A DNA stretch of 64,000 bases from DAISKN01 sp963716925 (GTDB lineage: Bacteria > Acidobacteriota > Vicinamibacteria > Marinacidobacterales > SMYC01): assembly GCA_963716925.1 (NCBI GenBank), contig CAVQUX010000014.1, positions 434,001-498,000 of the forward strand, given 5' to 3'. The notes below the pieces were generated by a model. The model made no database searches, was not told the DNA's origin, and saw nothing but the letters and a program-made list of their open reading frames with translations. Each line of letters starts with the position of its first letter. Positions within the stretch are counted from its first letter, which is position 1. This document shows positions 17,658 to 25,917 of this stretch, in pieces. Position numbers and translations under genes: made by a program.

Positions 17658-19163
17658 GTGAAGACTTTGGAGCCGTTCCTCGAGGCGTTCAAGAAGACCG
17701 AGGCGGAGGAGATGCAGCTCGAGCCCGGCGAGCGCCTCTGCATGGTGATGTCCGGCCACAAGATTCCCGTGGGGCGCGAGCCGTTGCAGCCGCAGACGCT
17801 CCTGCAGATGGCCTCGGAGGCCCTGACTCCCGCGGAGATGTCGTCTCTCGCCATCAAGACTCACAAGGTGGCGACGACCTATTCCGGCCAGGGATTCGAA
17901 GTGACGTTCAGCCGCCCCAACGGGACCATCCACATCGCCGTACGGAAGTCCTCGCCCGCCGCCGCCCGCCCGGCCGAGAAGCCCAAGGCGCCGGCGGCGG
18001 CGCCGCGGCCCGCGGCGAGCGTCTCTCCTCCGGCCGCTCCACGGCCTTCCGCCTCTCCCCGGGCCTCGGCCGGGACCGGAGAAATGGATTCGCTGCTGCG
18101 GCTCATGGTGGAGTCGGGGGCGTCCGACCTGCACTTGAGCTCCGGCTCCTGTCCCGTTCTGCGGGTTCATGGAGAGATCCAGTTCCTGCGCGACCGCGGC
18201 GTCCTCGCTTCCGAGGACATTCAGCCGCTCATCTACTCCATTCTCGACGAGGAAACCCGAACGACCTTCGAGGAGAAGCGCGATGCCGACTGCGCCTACG
18301 AGGTTCCCGGACTCTCACGATTCCGGGTGAACGTGTTCGAGGATCGGCACGGGTTGGCCGGCGTCTTCCGGACGATTCCGGTCTCGATCATGACGGCCGA
18401 GCAGATGGGCCTTGCCCAGGCGATCCTCGACCTCTGCTTTCTGACGAAGGGTCTGGTTCTCGTGACCGGCCCGACGGGGTCGGGCAAGTCCACCACCCTC
18501 GCCGCGATGGTCGACCACATCAACAAGAACCGGAACGATCACATCATCACCATCGAGGACCCCATCGAGTTCGTTCATCAGAACCAGAACTGCCTGGTCA
18601 ATCAGCGGCAGGTGGGACGCCACACCCAATCGTTCAAGGCGGCGCTCCGCGCCGCGCTCCGCGAGGACCCGGACATCGTCCTGGTGGGAGAAATGCGCGA
18701 TCTGGAGACGATCTCGATTGCGATCGAGACCGCGGAGACCGGACACCTCGTCTTCGGGACCCTTCACACCAATACCGCGGTCGCGACGGTCGACCGGATC
18801 ATCGATCAGTTCCCGCCGGATCAGCAGGAGCAGATCCGGGTGATGCTCGCGGACTCTCTGAAAGGCGTGGTCTCACAGGTGCTCTGCAAGAAGAAGGGAG
18901 GCGGAAGGGTGGCGGCCCTCGAGGTCCTCCTCGGAAACATGGCGCTCTCCAGCCTCATTCGCGAGGGCAAGACGTTCCAGATCCCCTCGATCATGCAGAC
19001 CTCGAAGAAACAGGGCATGGTTACGATGAACGACAGTCTGTTCTCTCTGGTGAAGCAGGGACTGGTCGAGCCCAAGGAAGCCTGGATGAAGTCGTCCGAC
19101 AAGACCGCCCTGGTCGGCCTCTTCCGAAGCAACAACATCCCCGTGGACTTCGCCTCCCCCTGA
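17658..19163 (+). CDS. PilT-like type IV pilus ATPase with N-terminal extension
   Basis: 501 residues against about 345 for PilT. Residues about 140-501 are a canonical PilT/PilU retraction ATPase: ASDLHLSSGSCPVLRVHGEI, Walker A GPTGSGKST at about 271-279, the Asp box with IITIEDPIEF, Walker B with GEMRDLETI, and the His box GTLHTNTAV. Residues 1-95 look like a degenerate copy of the PilT N-terminal PAS-like domain (EEMQLEPGERLCMVMSGHKIPV aligns with ASDLHLSSGSCPVLRVHGEI), linked by an Ala/Pro-rich tether (about 97-135). RBS AGGAG precedes the start. It should act at the cytoplasmic base of a type IV pilus. No other pil gene is in the window. Confidence 0.93.
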   Translation: MKTLEPFLEAFKKTEAEEMQLEPGERLCMVMSGHKIPVGREPLQPQTLLQMASEALTPAEMSSLAIKTHKVATTYSGQGFEVTFSRPNGTIHIAVRKSSPAAARPAEKPKAPAAAPRPAASVSPPAAPRPSASPRASAGTGEMDSLLRLMVESGASDLHLSSGSCPVLRVHGEIQFLRDRGVLASEDIQPLIYSILDEETRTTFEEKRDADCAYEVPGLSRFRVNVFEDRHGLAGVFRTIPVSIMTAEQMGLAQAILDLCFLTKGLVLVTGPTGSGKSTTLAAMVDHINKNRNDHIITIEDPIEFVHQNQNCLVNQRQVGRHTQSFKAALRAALREDPDIVLVGEMRDLETISIAIETAETGHLVFGTLHTNTAVATVDRIIDQFPPDQQEQIRVMLADSLKGVVSQVLCKKKGGGRVAALEVLLGNMALSSLIREGKTFQIPSIMQTSKKQGMVTMNDSLFSLVKQGLVEPKEAWMKSSDKTALVGLFRSNNIPVDFASP

Positions 19164-19172
19164 AACACGAAA

Positions 19173-19204
19173 GCCCGGCGGCCCTTCCAAATGGGCCGCC
19201 GGGC
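19173..19204. terminator. Bidirectional terminator between convergent genes
   Basis: Perfect 12-bp inverted repeat (19173-19184 and 19193-19204) with loop TTCCAAAT, lying between the ends of the PilT-like gene (plus) and the TPR gene (minus). A-rich bases precede and TCTCTG follows. The U-tract is weak in both directions, but position and stem strength support termination. Confidence 0.7.
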
Positions 19205-19225
19205 TCTCTGAAAACTCGGCGCGAT

Positions 19226-20131
19226 TTACTGCGCCGTCAATTCCGCCAGGAACTTCTTCACTTCCTCGGCCTGAGGGCCCGTGGGCTCGAGCTCCAGGTA
19301 CTTCTGGAAATGAGTCTTGGCGGTCTCCACGTCGTCGCGATTGGCGGCGAGGCTTCCGAGAATGTAGTGCGCTTGCGCCGCCTGGGGCGCCGTGGGCTTC
19401 GCCGCGAGGAACTTCGTGAGATGGTCGATGGCCTTCTGCTGCAGCGCCGCCGCCTCGGGGGAGCCCCCCTCGGCCACGCGCACGGCGTTCGAGCCCAGCA
19501 TGAAGTGAGCGTCGGGGGCGAAGGTGTCGCTGGCGCCGAGCTCCAGGTACTTCTCCAGCCGCTCGCTCGCCTTGTCCCACTCCTGGCGATTGAAGTTGAT
19601 GCGGCCGGCGTAGTAGTAGGCCCGCTGGAGCGCCGGATCGAGCTGGATGACCTTGGAGAAGGCCTGCTCGGCTTCGTTCTCGCGGTTCTCGCGCATCAAC
19701 GCCACTCCGAGAGAGAACTGAACTTCCTTGTCGTTGGGCTTGGCGGAGGCGGACTTCTGCAGAAGGGGAATCGCTTTACCGAAGGAATCACCGCGGGCGT
19801 AGCAGAGGCCGCCCTCTCGATTCGAATGACCCACCTGCTCCGCGGCCTTGGGATCGCTCCCGACCTTCCGCAGGAACGTCTCGAAGTTCGCTCCGCACTT
19901 CTCCCAGTTCTGCTTCGCCTTGTAGGCCCAGCCCAGGAAATAGTTGCTCGCGAATAGATCCGGGTTCGCGACCAGGGCTTTCTCGAACGCCGGTATGGCG
20001 GCGTCGAAGTTCTTCGCCTTGACGGCTTCCTGGCCCGCAAGAAAATCCTTGGCGCCCGGTTGCTCCTCCTGAGCCAGGGCAGCCCCGCCTCCGATCGCGA
20101 AAGCCATGGCCAAAGCCAGCCATTTGTTCAT
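19226..20131 (-). CDS. Exported TPR-repeat protein
   Basis: 301 residues with a signal peptide MNKWLALAMAFAIGGGAALAQ. The mature protein consists of tetratricopeptide repeats, for example AIPAFEKALVANPDLFASNY, AIPLLQKSASAKPNDKEVQF, AEQAFSKVIQLDPALQRAYY and ASERLEKYLELGASDTFAPD. It is probably a periplasmic scaffold. The ribosome site on the minus strand is GGAG-like (AAAGGAGAC). It is divergent from the thiolase with about 160 bases between. Partners are unknown. Confidence 0.85.
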   Translation of the reverse strand: MNKWLALAMAFAIGGGAALAQEEQPGAKDFLAGQEAVKAKNFDAAIPAFEKALVANPDLFASNYFLGWAYKAKQNWEKCGANFETFLRKVGSDPKAAEQVGHSNREGGLCYARGDSFGKAIPLLQKSASAKPNDKEVQFSLGVALMRENRENEAEQAFSKVIQLDPALQRAYYYAGRINFNRQEWDKASERLEKYLELGASDTFAPDAHFMLGSNAVRVAEGGSPEAAALQQKAIDHLTKFLAAKPTAPQAAQAHYILGSLAANRDDVETAKTHFQKYLELEPTGPQAEEVKKFLAELTAQ

Positions 20132-20290
20132 GAAACTGTCTCCTTTGGTCTCGAAATCAGGAAGTTTTGCCGGGCCACTCAGCCCAAGCCAAAAAAGCTA
20201 CCACAAGCTCGATCCGTGCGGCAACCAGGAACGAGAGGGGTGAACGACAATTCATTCTAACCCAAAAAGGATGTAGATTCGGGGGCACCC

Positions 20291-21613
20291 ATGAGCGCCG
20301 CGAGCGAGATTCCGCAAGCCCCGACGGGCCGCCGGGGAACCCGCGTGGCCATCGTCGCCGGGTGCCGCACGCCTTTCGCTCGCGCCGGGGGGTTCCTCGC
20401 GAACGAGAGCTCCCTCGATCTCGCCCGCACCGTCGTGGCGGAGCTGCTCCATCGAGCCGAGCTCCAGCCCCGCGAGGTCGATCGGGTCGTTCTGGGGACG
20501 GTGGTGCCGAACGTCGAAGCTCCGAACCTGGCCCGCGAGGCGGCGCTCGCTTCCGGGCTTCCGCGGACCACCGAGGGCTATACCGTGTCCCGAGCCTGCG
20601 CCTCGGCGAACCAGGCGATCGCGAGCGCCGCCGAGGCCATCGCGACCGGCGAGGCGACGACGGTCATCGCCGGCGGGTCGGAGTCGCTCTCGAACGTTCC
20701 CATTCTCGCTTCGAAGAAGCTCGCCCGCGCCCTCGTCGCCGCGAGCAAGGCGCGGAGCTGGACGAAGCGGCTCGCGGCCTTCTCCGACCTCAAGGTGAAG
20801 GACGTCTTTCCGGTGACTCCGGCGATTGCGGAGCAGTCGACGGGCCTCACCATGGGAGCTTCCGCGGAAAAGATGGCGCAGCAGAACGGCATCTCCCGGG
20901 AGGAGCAGGATCGGTTCGCGCTCCGGAGCCACCGGCTCGCGGCCGCCGCCACCGACGACGGACGACTCAAGAGCGAGATGGTCCGCTACTTCGTGAAGCC
21001 GGGCTATGGCACGTCGCTTCACGAAGACGACGGAATCCGGCGCGACACCGACCTCGCCTCGCTTTCCGCCCTGCGCCCGGTGTTCGATCGCAGGTACGGG
21101 ACGTTGACCGCGGGCAACTCCTCTCCGCTGACCGACGGGGCCGCGGTCCTGCTCCTCATGCGGGAGGACAAGGCGCGCGCGGAAGGCCGAGAGCCTCTCG
21201 GCTACATTCGATCCTACGCCTTCGTCGGCGTCGACCCTTTCGACCAGCTCCTCATCGGGCCCGCCTACAGCACTCCCATCGCCCTCGATCGCGCCGGCCT
21301 CTCGCTCTCCGATTTGACGCTCGTCGACCTGCACGAGGCCTTCGCCGCCCAGGTCCTGTCGGTCTTGAGGGCGCTCGAATCCGAAGCTTTTTGCCGGGAG
21401 AAGCTCAACCGGGCCCCCCTCGGCGCGGTCTCCGAGGACAAGCTCAACGTGATGGGTGGATCGATTGCCGTCGGACATCCTTTCGGAGCCACGGGGGCGC
21501 GCATCACGTTGAGCGTCCTGAACGAGCTCAAAAGGCGGGGAGGGGGCTTCGGGCTCGTTTCCGTCTGCGCCGCGGGAGGGCTCGGTACGAGCATGATCGT
21601 GGAGACGGAGTGA
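20291..21613 (+). CDS. Thiolase (acetyl-CoA acyltransferase, FadI-like)
   Basis: 440-residue thiolase, which cleaves 3-ketoacyl-CoA to acetyl-CoA plus a shortened acyl-CoA. Catalytic features are the nucleophile C103 in VSRACASANQA, HEAFAAQ, GGSIAVGHPFGATGAR with the catalytic His, and the second Cys in SVCAAGGLG. Length and an N-terminal extension before RVAIVAGCRTPFAR resemble FadI (trifunctional-type) rather than the shorter acetoacetyl-CoA thiolases. A FadJ-like partner is not in the window. The stop overlaps the GTG of the next gene. Confidence 0.93.
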   Translation: MSAASEIPQAPTGRRGTRVAIVAGCRTPFARAGGFLANESSLDLARTVVAELLHRAELQPREVDRVVLGTVVPNVEAPNLAREAALASGLPRTTEGYTVSRACASANQAIASAAEAIATGEATTVIAGGSESLSNVPILASKKLARALVAASKARSWTKRLAAFSDLKVKDVFPVTPAIAEQSTGLTMGASAEKMAQQNGISREEQDRFALRSHRLAAAATDDGRLKSEMVRYFVKPGYGTSLHEDDGIRRDTDLASLSALRPVFDRRYGTLTAGNSSPLTDGAAVLLLMREDKARAEGREPLGYIRSYAFVGVDPFDQLLIGPAYSTPIALDRAGLSLSDLTLVDLHEAFAAQVLSVLRALESEAFCREKLNRAPLGAVSEDKLNVMGGSIAVGHPFGATGARITLSVLNELKRRGGGFGLVSVCAAGGLGTSMIVETE

Positions 21614-22641
21614 GCGCGGACCTTCACGGTGTCCTCGTCCTCGATCTCAGCCGCTACGCGCCCGGGCCTTTCTGCACTCTGATTCTCGCCGCGCTCGGGG
21701 CCGAGGTGATCAAGGTGGAGCCGCCGCCTTCGGGAGATCCTCTTCGCGGCCTCGACCCCGACGCATTCGAGCGACTCAACGCGGGCAAGAAGAGCATCCT
21801 CCTCGACCTCAAGAGCGAAGCCGGAAACCGCGCGCTCCGCGCGCTCGCCCGGGAAGCGGACGTTCTCGTCGAGGGCTTCCGTCCCGGGGTGATGTCCCGC
21901 CTCCGCCTCGACTACGAAAACCTGAAAGAGGGAGCGCCGCGGCTCGTGTATCTCTCGTTGACCGGCTATGGCGCCGAAGGGCCGTATCGGGATCGCGCCG
22001 GGCACGACGTGAACTACATGGCGGCCGCGGGAGCGCTCGAGGGAGTTTCGCGTCCGCTTTCCATCCAGGTCGCCGACCTCGCCGCCGGCGGTCTCTTCGG
22101 CGTCGTGGCCGTCCTCTCCGCGATCCTCGCGAGAGAGAAATCGGGCTCGGGCCGCCACGTCGACCTCTCGATGCACCACGGCGTCCTCTCGATGATGATG
22201 CTGGCCTCCGGCGAAGCCGGGTCCCGGCTCTCGGGAACCTTTCCCAACTACGCCATCTACCGTACCCGCGACGGCGGATCGCTTTCGGTCGGGGCGCTCG
22301 AGCCCAAGTTCTGGGCGGCGTTCTGCGCCGGCCTCGAGCGGCGGGATCTCGAGAGCCGCATGCTGGATCGAGGCGCCGTGGCCGAGGTGGCCGGGGTCAT
22401 CGGGCAGAGAGACCTCGCGTACTGGGCCGAAAGGTTCTCCGGTATCGACGCCTGCGTCGAGCCGGTGCGGGCCGCCGGGAACCGGGGCTCGCATCCGCAG
22501 GCGGCGCATCGAGGCGCGGGCAGCGGCTTCACTCTCCCCTTCTTCGACGGCGCGAAAGCCTCGATCGATCTCGGGCCCTCCCCCGGGCCGGGCCAACACA
22601 CCGAGGAGGTGGTCGAAGCTCTCGCGAAGGACCTCGGGTAG
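21610..22641 (+). CDS. Class III CoA-transferase (CaiB/BaiF family)
   Basis: 343 residues from the GTG at 21610 (GTGA overlap with the thiolase stop). The family signature is clear: LVLDLSRYAPGPFCTLILAALGAEVIKVEPP, LNAGKKSILLDLKSEAG, DVLVEGFRPGVMSRL, YLSLTGYGAEGPYRDRAGHD with the catalytic Asp, and GRHVDLSMHHG. It resembles alpha-methylacyl-CoA racemases and small formyl-CoA-transferase relatives. The C-terminal block CVEPVRAAGNRGSHPQAAHRG deviates from the usual pattern, possibly a local double frameshift. Coupling to a thiolase suggests branched- or short-chain acyl-CoA metabolism. Confidence 0.88.
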   Translation: MSADLHGVLVLDLSRYAPGPFCTLILAALGAEVIKVEPPPSGDPLRGLDPDAFERLNAGKKSILLDLKSEAGNRALRALAREADVLVEGFRPGVMSRLRLDYENLKEGAPRLVYLSLTGYGAEGPYRDRAGHDVNYMAAAGALEGVSRPLSIQVADLAAGGLFGVVAVLSAILAREKSGSGRHVDLSMHHGVLSMMMLASGEAGSRLSGTFPNYAIYRTRDGGSLSVGALEPKFWAAFCAGLERRDLESRMLDRGAVAEVAGVIGQRDLAYWAERFSGIDACVEPVRAAGNRGSHPQAAHRGAGSGFTLPFFDGAKASIDLGPSPGPGQHTEEVVEALAKDLG

Positions 22642-22655
22642 AATTCGAGCCAATC

Positions 22656-24319
22656 TTGCTGAAGCCTCGAAACCTCGTCCGCCTTCGCCACGTTTTCGCC
22701 ATCCTAATTCGACACGGGTTCGACGACGTTCTCGAAACGTTCGATTTCCTCTCCTGGGTCGGCCTGAAGCGCCGAAGGCTCGCTCTGCCACTGATCGAGC
22801 GGCAGCACAACCGCGCCGAGAAGCTTCGCATCGCCCTCGAAGAGCTGGGCACGACGTACATCAAGCTCGGTCAGATCCTCTCGACCCGCCCCGATCTGCT
22901 TCCGGCTGCTTTCACCGAGGAGCTCTCGCTCCTCCAGGATCGCGTCGCGCCCATGGCGTTCGAGGAGTTGAGGCCCCTCCTGGAACAGGAGCTGGGAAAG
23001 CCCATCGAGGAGGTGTTCGAGGAATTCGACCCCGAGCCCGTGGCCTCCGCCTCCATCGCCCAGGTCTACCGCGCGCGCTTGAAGCCCGGCGCTCTGCCGG
23101 AGGGCGCTCTCGAAGGCGAGGTCGCGGTCAAGGTGGTGAGGCCAGGGGTTCCCGTGCTGGTCGAGGTCGACGTCGAGATCGTGAGAGAGGCCGCGGACCG
23201 GCTTTCCCGTTCCGCTCTGGGCCGGCGATACGACTTCAAGGGGCTGGCTTCGCAGCTCGAGACCACGCTCTTCGCCGAGCTCGATCTCCACCAGGAAGCC
23301 CTGAACGCGAGACGCATCGCCGAATCGATGATGGAGTTCCCCCGGCTCCGGGTCCCCCGGGTGGCGGAAGAGCTGACGCGGCATCGGGTGCTCGTGCTCG
23401 AGTACGTCGAAGGGCAGAAAGCTCACGGAGATCGACGCGAGGGATCGCCGAGCTCGCCGACGAGCTCTGGCGCGCTTACCTCAAGCAGATCCTCGTCGAC
23501 GGAGCGTTCCACTGCGATCCGCACCCCGGGAACTTTCTCTTCGACGACGATGGAAAGCTCGCGGTTCTCGATCATGGAATGATCGCCTACGTCTCCCGCG
23601 AGAACCAGCTTCGGCTGATGGCGCTCCTCCTCGCTCTGGTGGAGCGGGACGGCGACCGCGCGGCCCGGGTCTGCCTCGAGATGGGCATCCCCGGCCGCGA
23701 CTTCCGCGAAGCACGCTTTCGCGGGGCGGTCGGTCACCTCGTCGCCCGATACTCCGGGGTGACGATGAAGGATCTTCCCTTCGGGCTCATCGTGCGCGAT
23801 CTCCTGGTGCTCTGCCTGCGCAACGACATCCAGATCCCGCCGGAGCTCGTGCTCCTGGGAAAGACGCTCCTCAACCTCGAGCCCCTCTGCCGGAAGCTCG
23901 ATCCCGATCTCGATCCGGTGCGCACCATGAAGGACATGGCGATCCGGCTGGTGGAAGAGCAGTTCCGGCGGGACATCAGCGTCGAAAGGCTCCTCGCCCT
24001 CCTCCTCGAGCTGCGTTCGTTCGTATACGAGGTTCCGGTGAGCGTTCGCAGGCTACTCACCCAGGCGGCGAACAACGAGCTCCGGGTGGGAATCGAGCTG
24101 GAGAAGGCCGACGAGATGAAGCTCGCCATTCGCGACGTGGCGAACCGAATCACTCTCGGCGTCATCACCGCGGCCCTCATCCTGGGCTCGGCGTTTCTGC
24201 TCAGGATGGAAGCGGGGTTCAAGGTCCTCGGTTACCCGCTCTTCGCGCTGATCGGGTTCCTGATGGCGGCGGGGCTCGGGATCTACGTCGTGGCCCAGAT
24301 TCTCATGGGGAGGCACTAG
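22656..24319 (+). CDS. UbiB/ABC1-family atypical kinase, frameshifted
   Basis: One gene spread over three frames. The first part (TTG at 22656) carries the ABC1 kinase N-lobe: KLGQILSTRPDLLP with the KxGQ motif, ASIAQVYRA and VAVKVVRPG. After EYVEGQK the frame changes at about 23418-23420 (AAA) and again at about 23441-23443 (GGG). The second part continues IAELADELWRAYLKQ, FHCDPHPGNFLFDDDG and AVLDHGMIAY (catalytic loop and metal site) and ends with two membrane helices from about 24150. UbiB-family proteins support quinone synthesis and lipid handling at the inner membrane. Conservation on both sides suggests either a very recent mutation or sequence error. Confidence 0.85.
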
Positions 24320-24361
24320 CCCAGGGTGGCCGGGGCACCGCCGGGGGCGGGGCGCTCGGCA

Positions 24362-24394
24362 CGGATGCCCGTGAGGGCCGCGGGCCGGCATCCG
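24362..24394. terminator. Hairpin between convergent UbiB-like and transglycosylase genes
   Basis: An 8-bp perfect inverted repeat CGGATGCC/GGCATCCG (24362-24369 and 24387-24394) with a GC-rich 17-base loop lies between convergent stops. There is no clear U-tract, so termination is inferred from position. Confidence 0.4.
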
Positions 24395-24417
24395 CCCGCA
24401 GCCCTCCCCTTGCTGTT

Positions 24418-25377
24418 CTACTGGCCCGCGAGCTGGACCGGGGCGGGATGGGTCTCGAGGCTCGGAGTCACCGCCCGCCTCGAGCCACCGAGCTCCTTGC
24501 CCGCGCGATCGCGGTCCCGGTGCATAGGGCTGAGCGATACCTCGACTCCGAGCTCGAACTTGCTCCTGAGTCCGTCATAGACCTCGCTCACCCGCTGTAC
24601 GTACTCCTTGGTCTCGAGGGCGGTATAGCTCGATCCGGCTCGATAGTAACCGGCGTTCAGCGGCCCCCCGTTGTACTCCGCCAGGACCATCTTCTGGTCG
24701 TTGTACGCGGAGAACAGGATGTCCAGATAGAGGGCCGCGAGCTCCGTATTCATCTGGGGGTCATAGAGCATCTCGTCCGAATACTCGATATTGAGGGAGC
24801 GGGCGAGAAGCCGGCCGGTAGAAGGCCAGATCTGATAGAGGCCCTTCGCGTTGGCGTCGGAGGTCGCCCGGCTGTCGTAGGCGCTCTCCACGATGCCGAT
24901 CGAGAGGAACATGAGCGGATCGACCGAGGGGTACTTCTCCGAGGCTTGCAGGATCAGAACGGCGTACTCGTACGCCTCGTTCAGGCTCACCCGGGGATTG
25001 GTGCGCATGATCTCGTCGCGGATTCCCAGCATGAGCTGCTGGCGCTTCGAGTCGAAGCTGATGCCGGCGTCGAGATTCTGGATCTTCTGCTCGACGCGGC
25101 GCATGGTGGTGCTCATCTCGTCATTGAGCTGGCCGACGCGGTGAAAGGCATAAAAGGCCACGGCGACAGTGGTAATTAGCAAAAGGGAAAGAAAGAGAAG
25201 CGCCGTAGTCTGCCATCCGGACCCTTGGCGGACGATGATCTGGCGGATTTCCGGTCCCGCCGGGGAGTCCGCCTCGAGGGTGGAATCGGGGCCCGAGGCC
25301 GCCTTTTCCAACTCCTCGGAGGAGTCGTCCTTCTGCGGAACCTCCGCGATGTTCAATAGTTTCTTAGAAACAGGCAT
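24418..25377 (-). CDS. Membrane-anchored lytic transglycosylase (SLT domain)
   Basis: 319 residues from MPVSKKLLNIAEVPQK at 25377, preceded by GGAGG at 9 bases. It has a cytoplasmic Glu/Ser-rich N-terminus, one transmembrane helix at about residues 62-84 (TALLFLSLLLITTVAVAFY), a short coiled coil (MSTTMRRVEQKIQNL) and then a periplasmic goose-type lysozyme/SLT domain. The catalytic Glu is in SIGIVESAYDSRA, followed by KGLYQIWPSTGR and VLAEYNGGP. It cleaves peptidoglycan glycan strands. Single-pass anchoring with a long N-terminal tail resembles MltG-like or secretion-associated enzymes more than soluble Slt. Confidence 0.87.
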   Translation of the reverse strand: MPVSKKLLNIAEVPQKDDSSEELEKAASGPDSTLEADSPAGPEIRQIIVRQGSGWQTTALLFLSLLLITTVAVAFYAFHRVGQLNDEMSTTMRRVEQKIQNLDAGISFDSKRQQLMLGIRDEIMRTNPRVSLNEAYEYAVLILQASEKYPSVDPLMFLSIGIVESAYDSRATSDANAKGLYQIWPSTGRLLARSLNIEYSDEMLYDPQMNTELAALYLDILFSAYNDQKMVLAEYNGGPLNAGYYRAGSSYTALETKEYVQRVSEVYDGLRSKFELGVEVSLSPMHRDRDRAGKELGGSRRAVTPSLETHPAPVQLAGQ

Positions 25378-25917
25378 CTCAAGGAACCTCCGATGAAATG
25401 AGGTGGCTTGGCACCCGAGAACCGGCGGGACCGGGTCCGACCGATTCTCACCACCCGAATGAAACCGCTCTTCACCCATGGGGGGCTATCGCTCCGTCGG
25501 GGGCATGGGACGTAGGACGGAGCGCCGGGTGGTTTCCTTCCGGTCCTCCGAGAGCGGGCGGGGTGCCCCTCCGTCGAGACTCAGCCCCCGTGCTTCATCT
25601 CGACCCTGTTTAGCGCGCGCTTTCCAAACCTTCAAGGTTACCTTCGGGGCCCACGATATTGTGTGGCCCTCCAATGCCGAAACCCAAGATGTTGGAGTGC
25701 GCGGGAGTATAGCACTGGCTCGAGCCGCCGTCCACGGGAAAACGACCCATGCGGTTTTCGTGGGGGAACCCCCTCGTTTCGGAAGCCACGCATCTGATCC
25801 CATAAGTTTAGTTATTGCAATACTTGAAAACGCCCGCGGATGGACTGTGGGCAAAATCGCCCGAATCGAAAATCCTGGGCCGCTCGGGCTTTTCTAGGCT
25901 CGAAACCGCCGGAGCTC
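25378..25917 (-). promoter_or_regulatory. Long intergenic leader region with inverted repeat
   Basis: 540 bases without a convincing gene, between the transglycosylase and the membrane protein, both on the minus strand. It contains a 9-bp perfect inverted repeat (25490-25498 and 25516-25524) and, on the minus strand just downstream of it, GGGTGAA followed by several GC-rich complementary segments up to the GGAGG at about 25387-25391. An AT-rich patch lies at 25803-25830. I compared it with c-di-AMP and c-di-GMP riboswitch consensus elements and found no convincing match. Confidence 0.35.

Noticed and set aside
23419..23446. Programmed frameshifting in the UbiB-like gene
   Set aside because: Two separate shifts within about 25 bases and no slippery heptamer with a downstream structure; indel error or mutation is simpler.
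25381..25620. Possible c-di-AMP or c-di-GMP riboswitch upstream of the transglycosylase
   Set aside because: GGGTGAA and GC-rich stems are suggestive, but the other conserved ydaO or GEMM core elements could not be placed.
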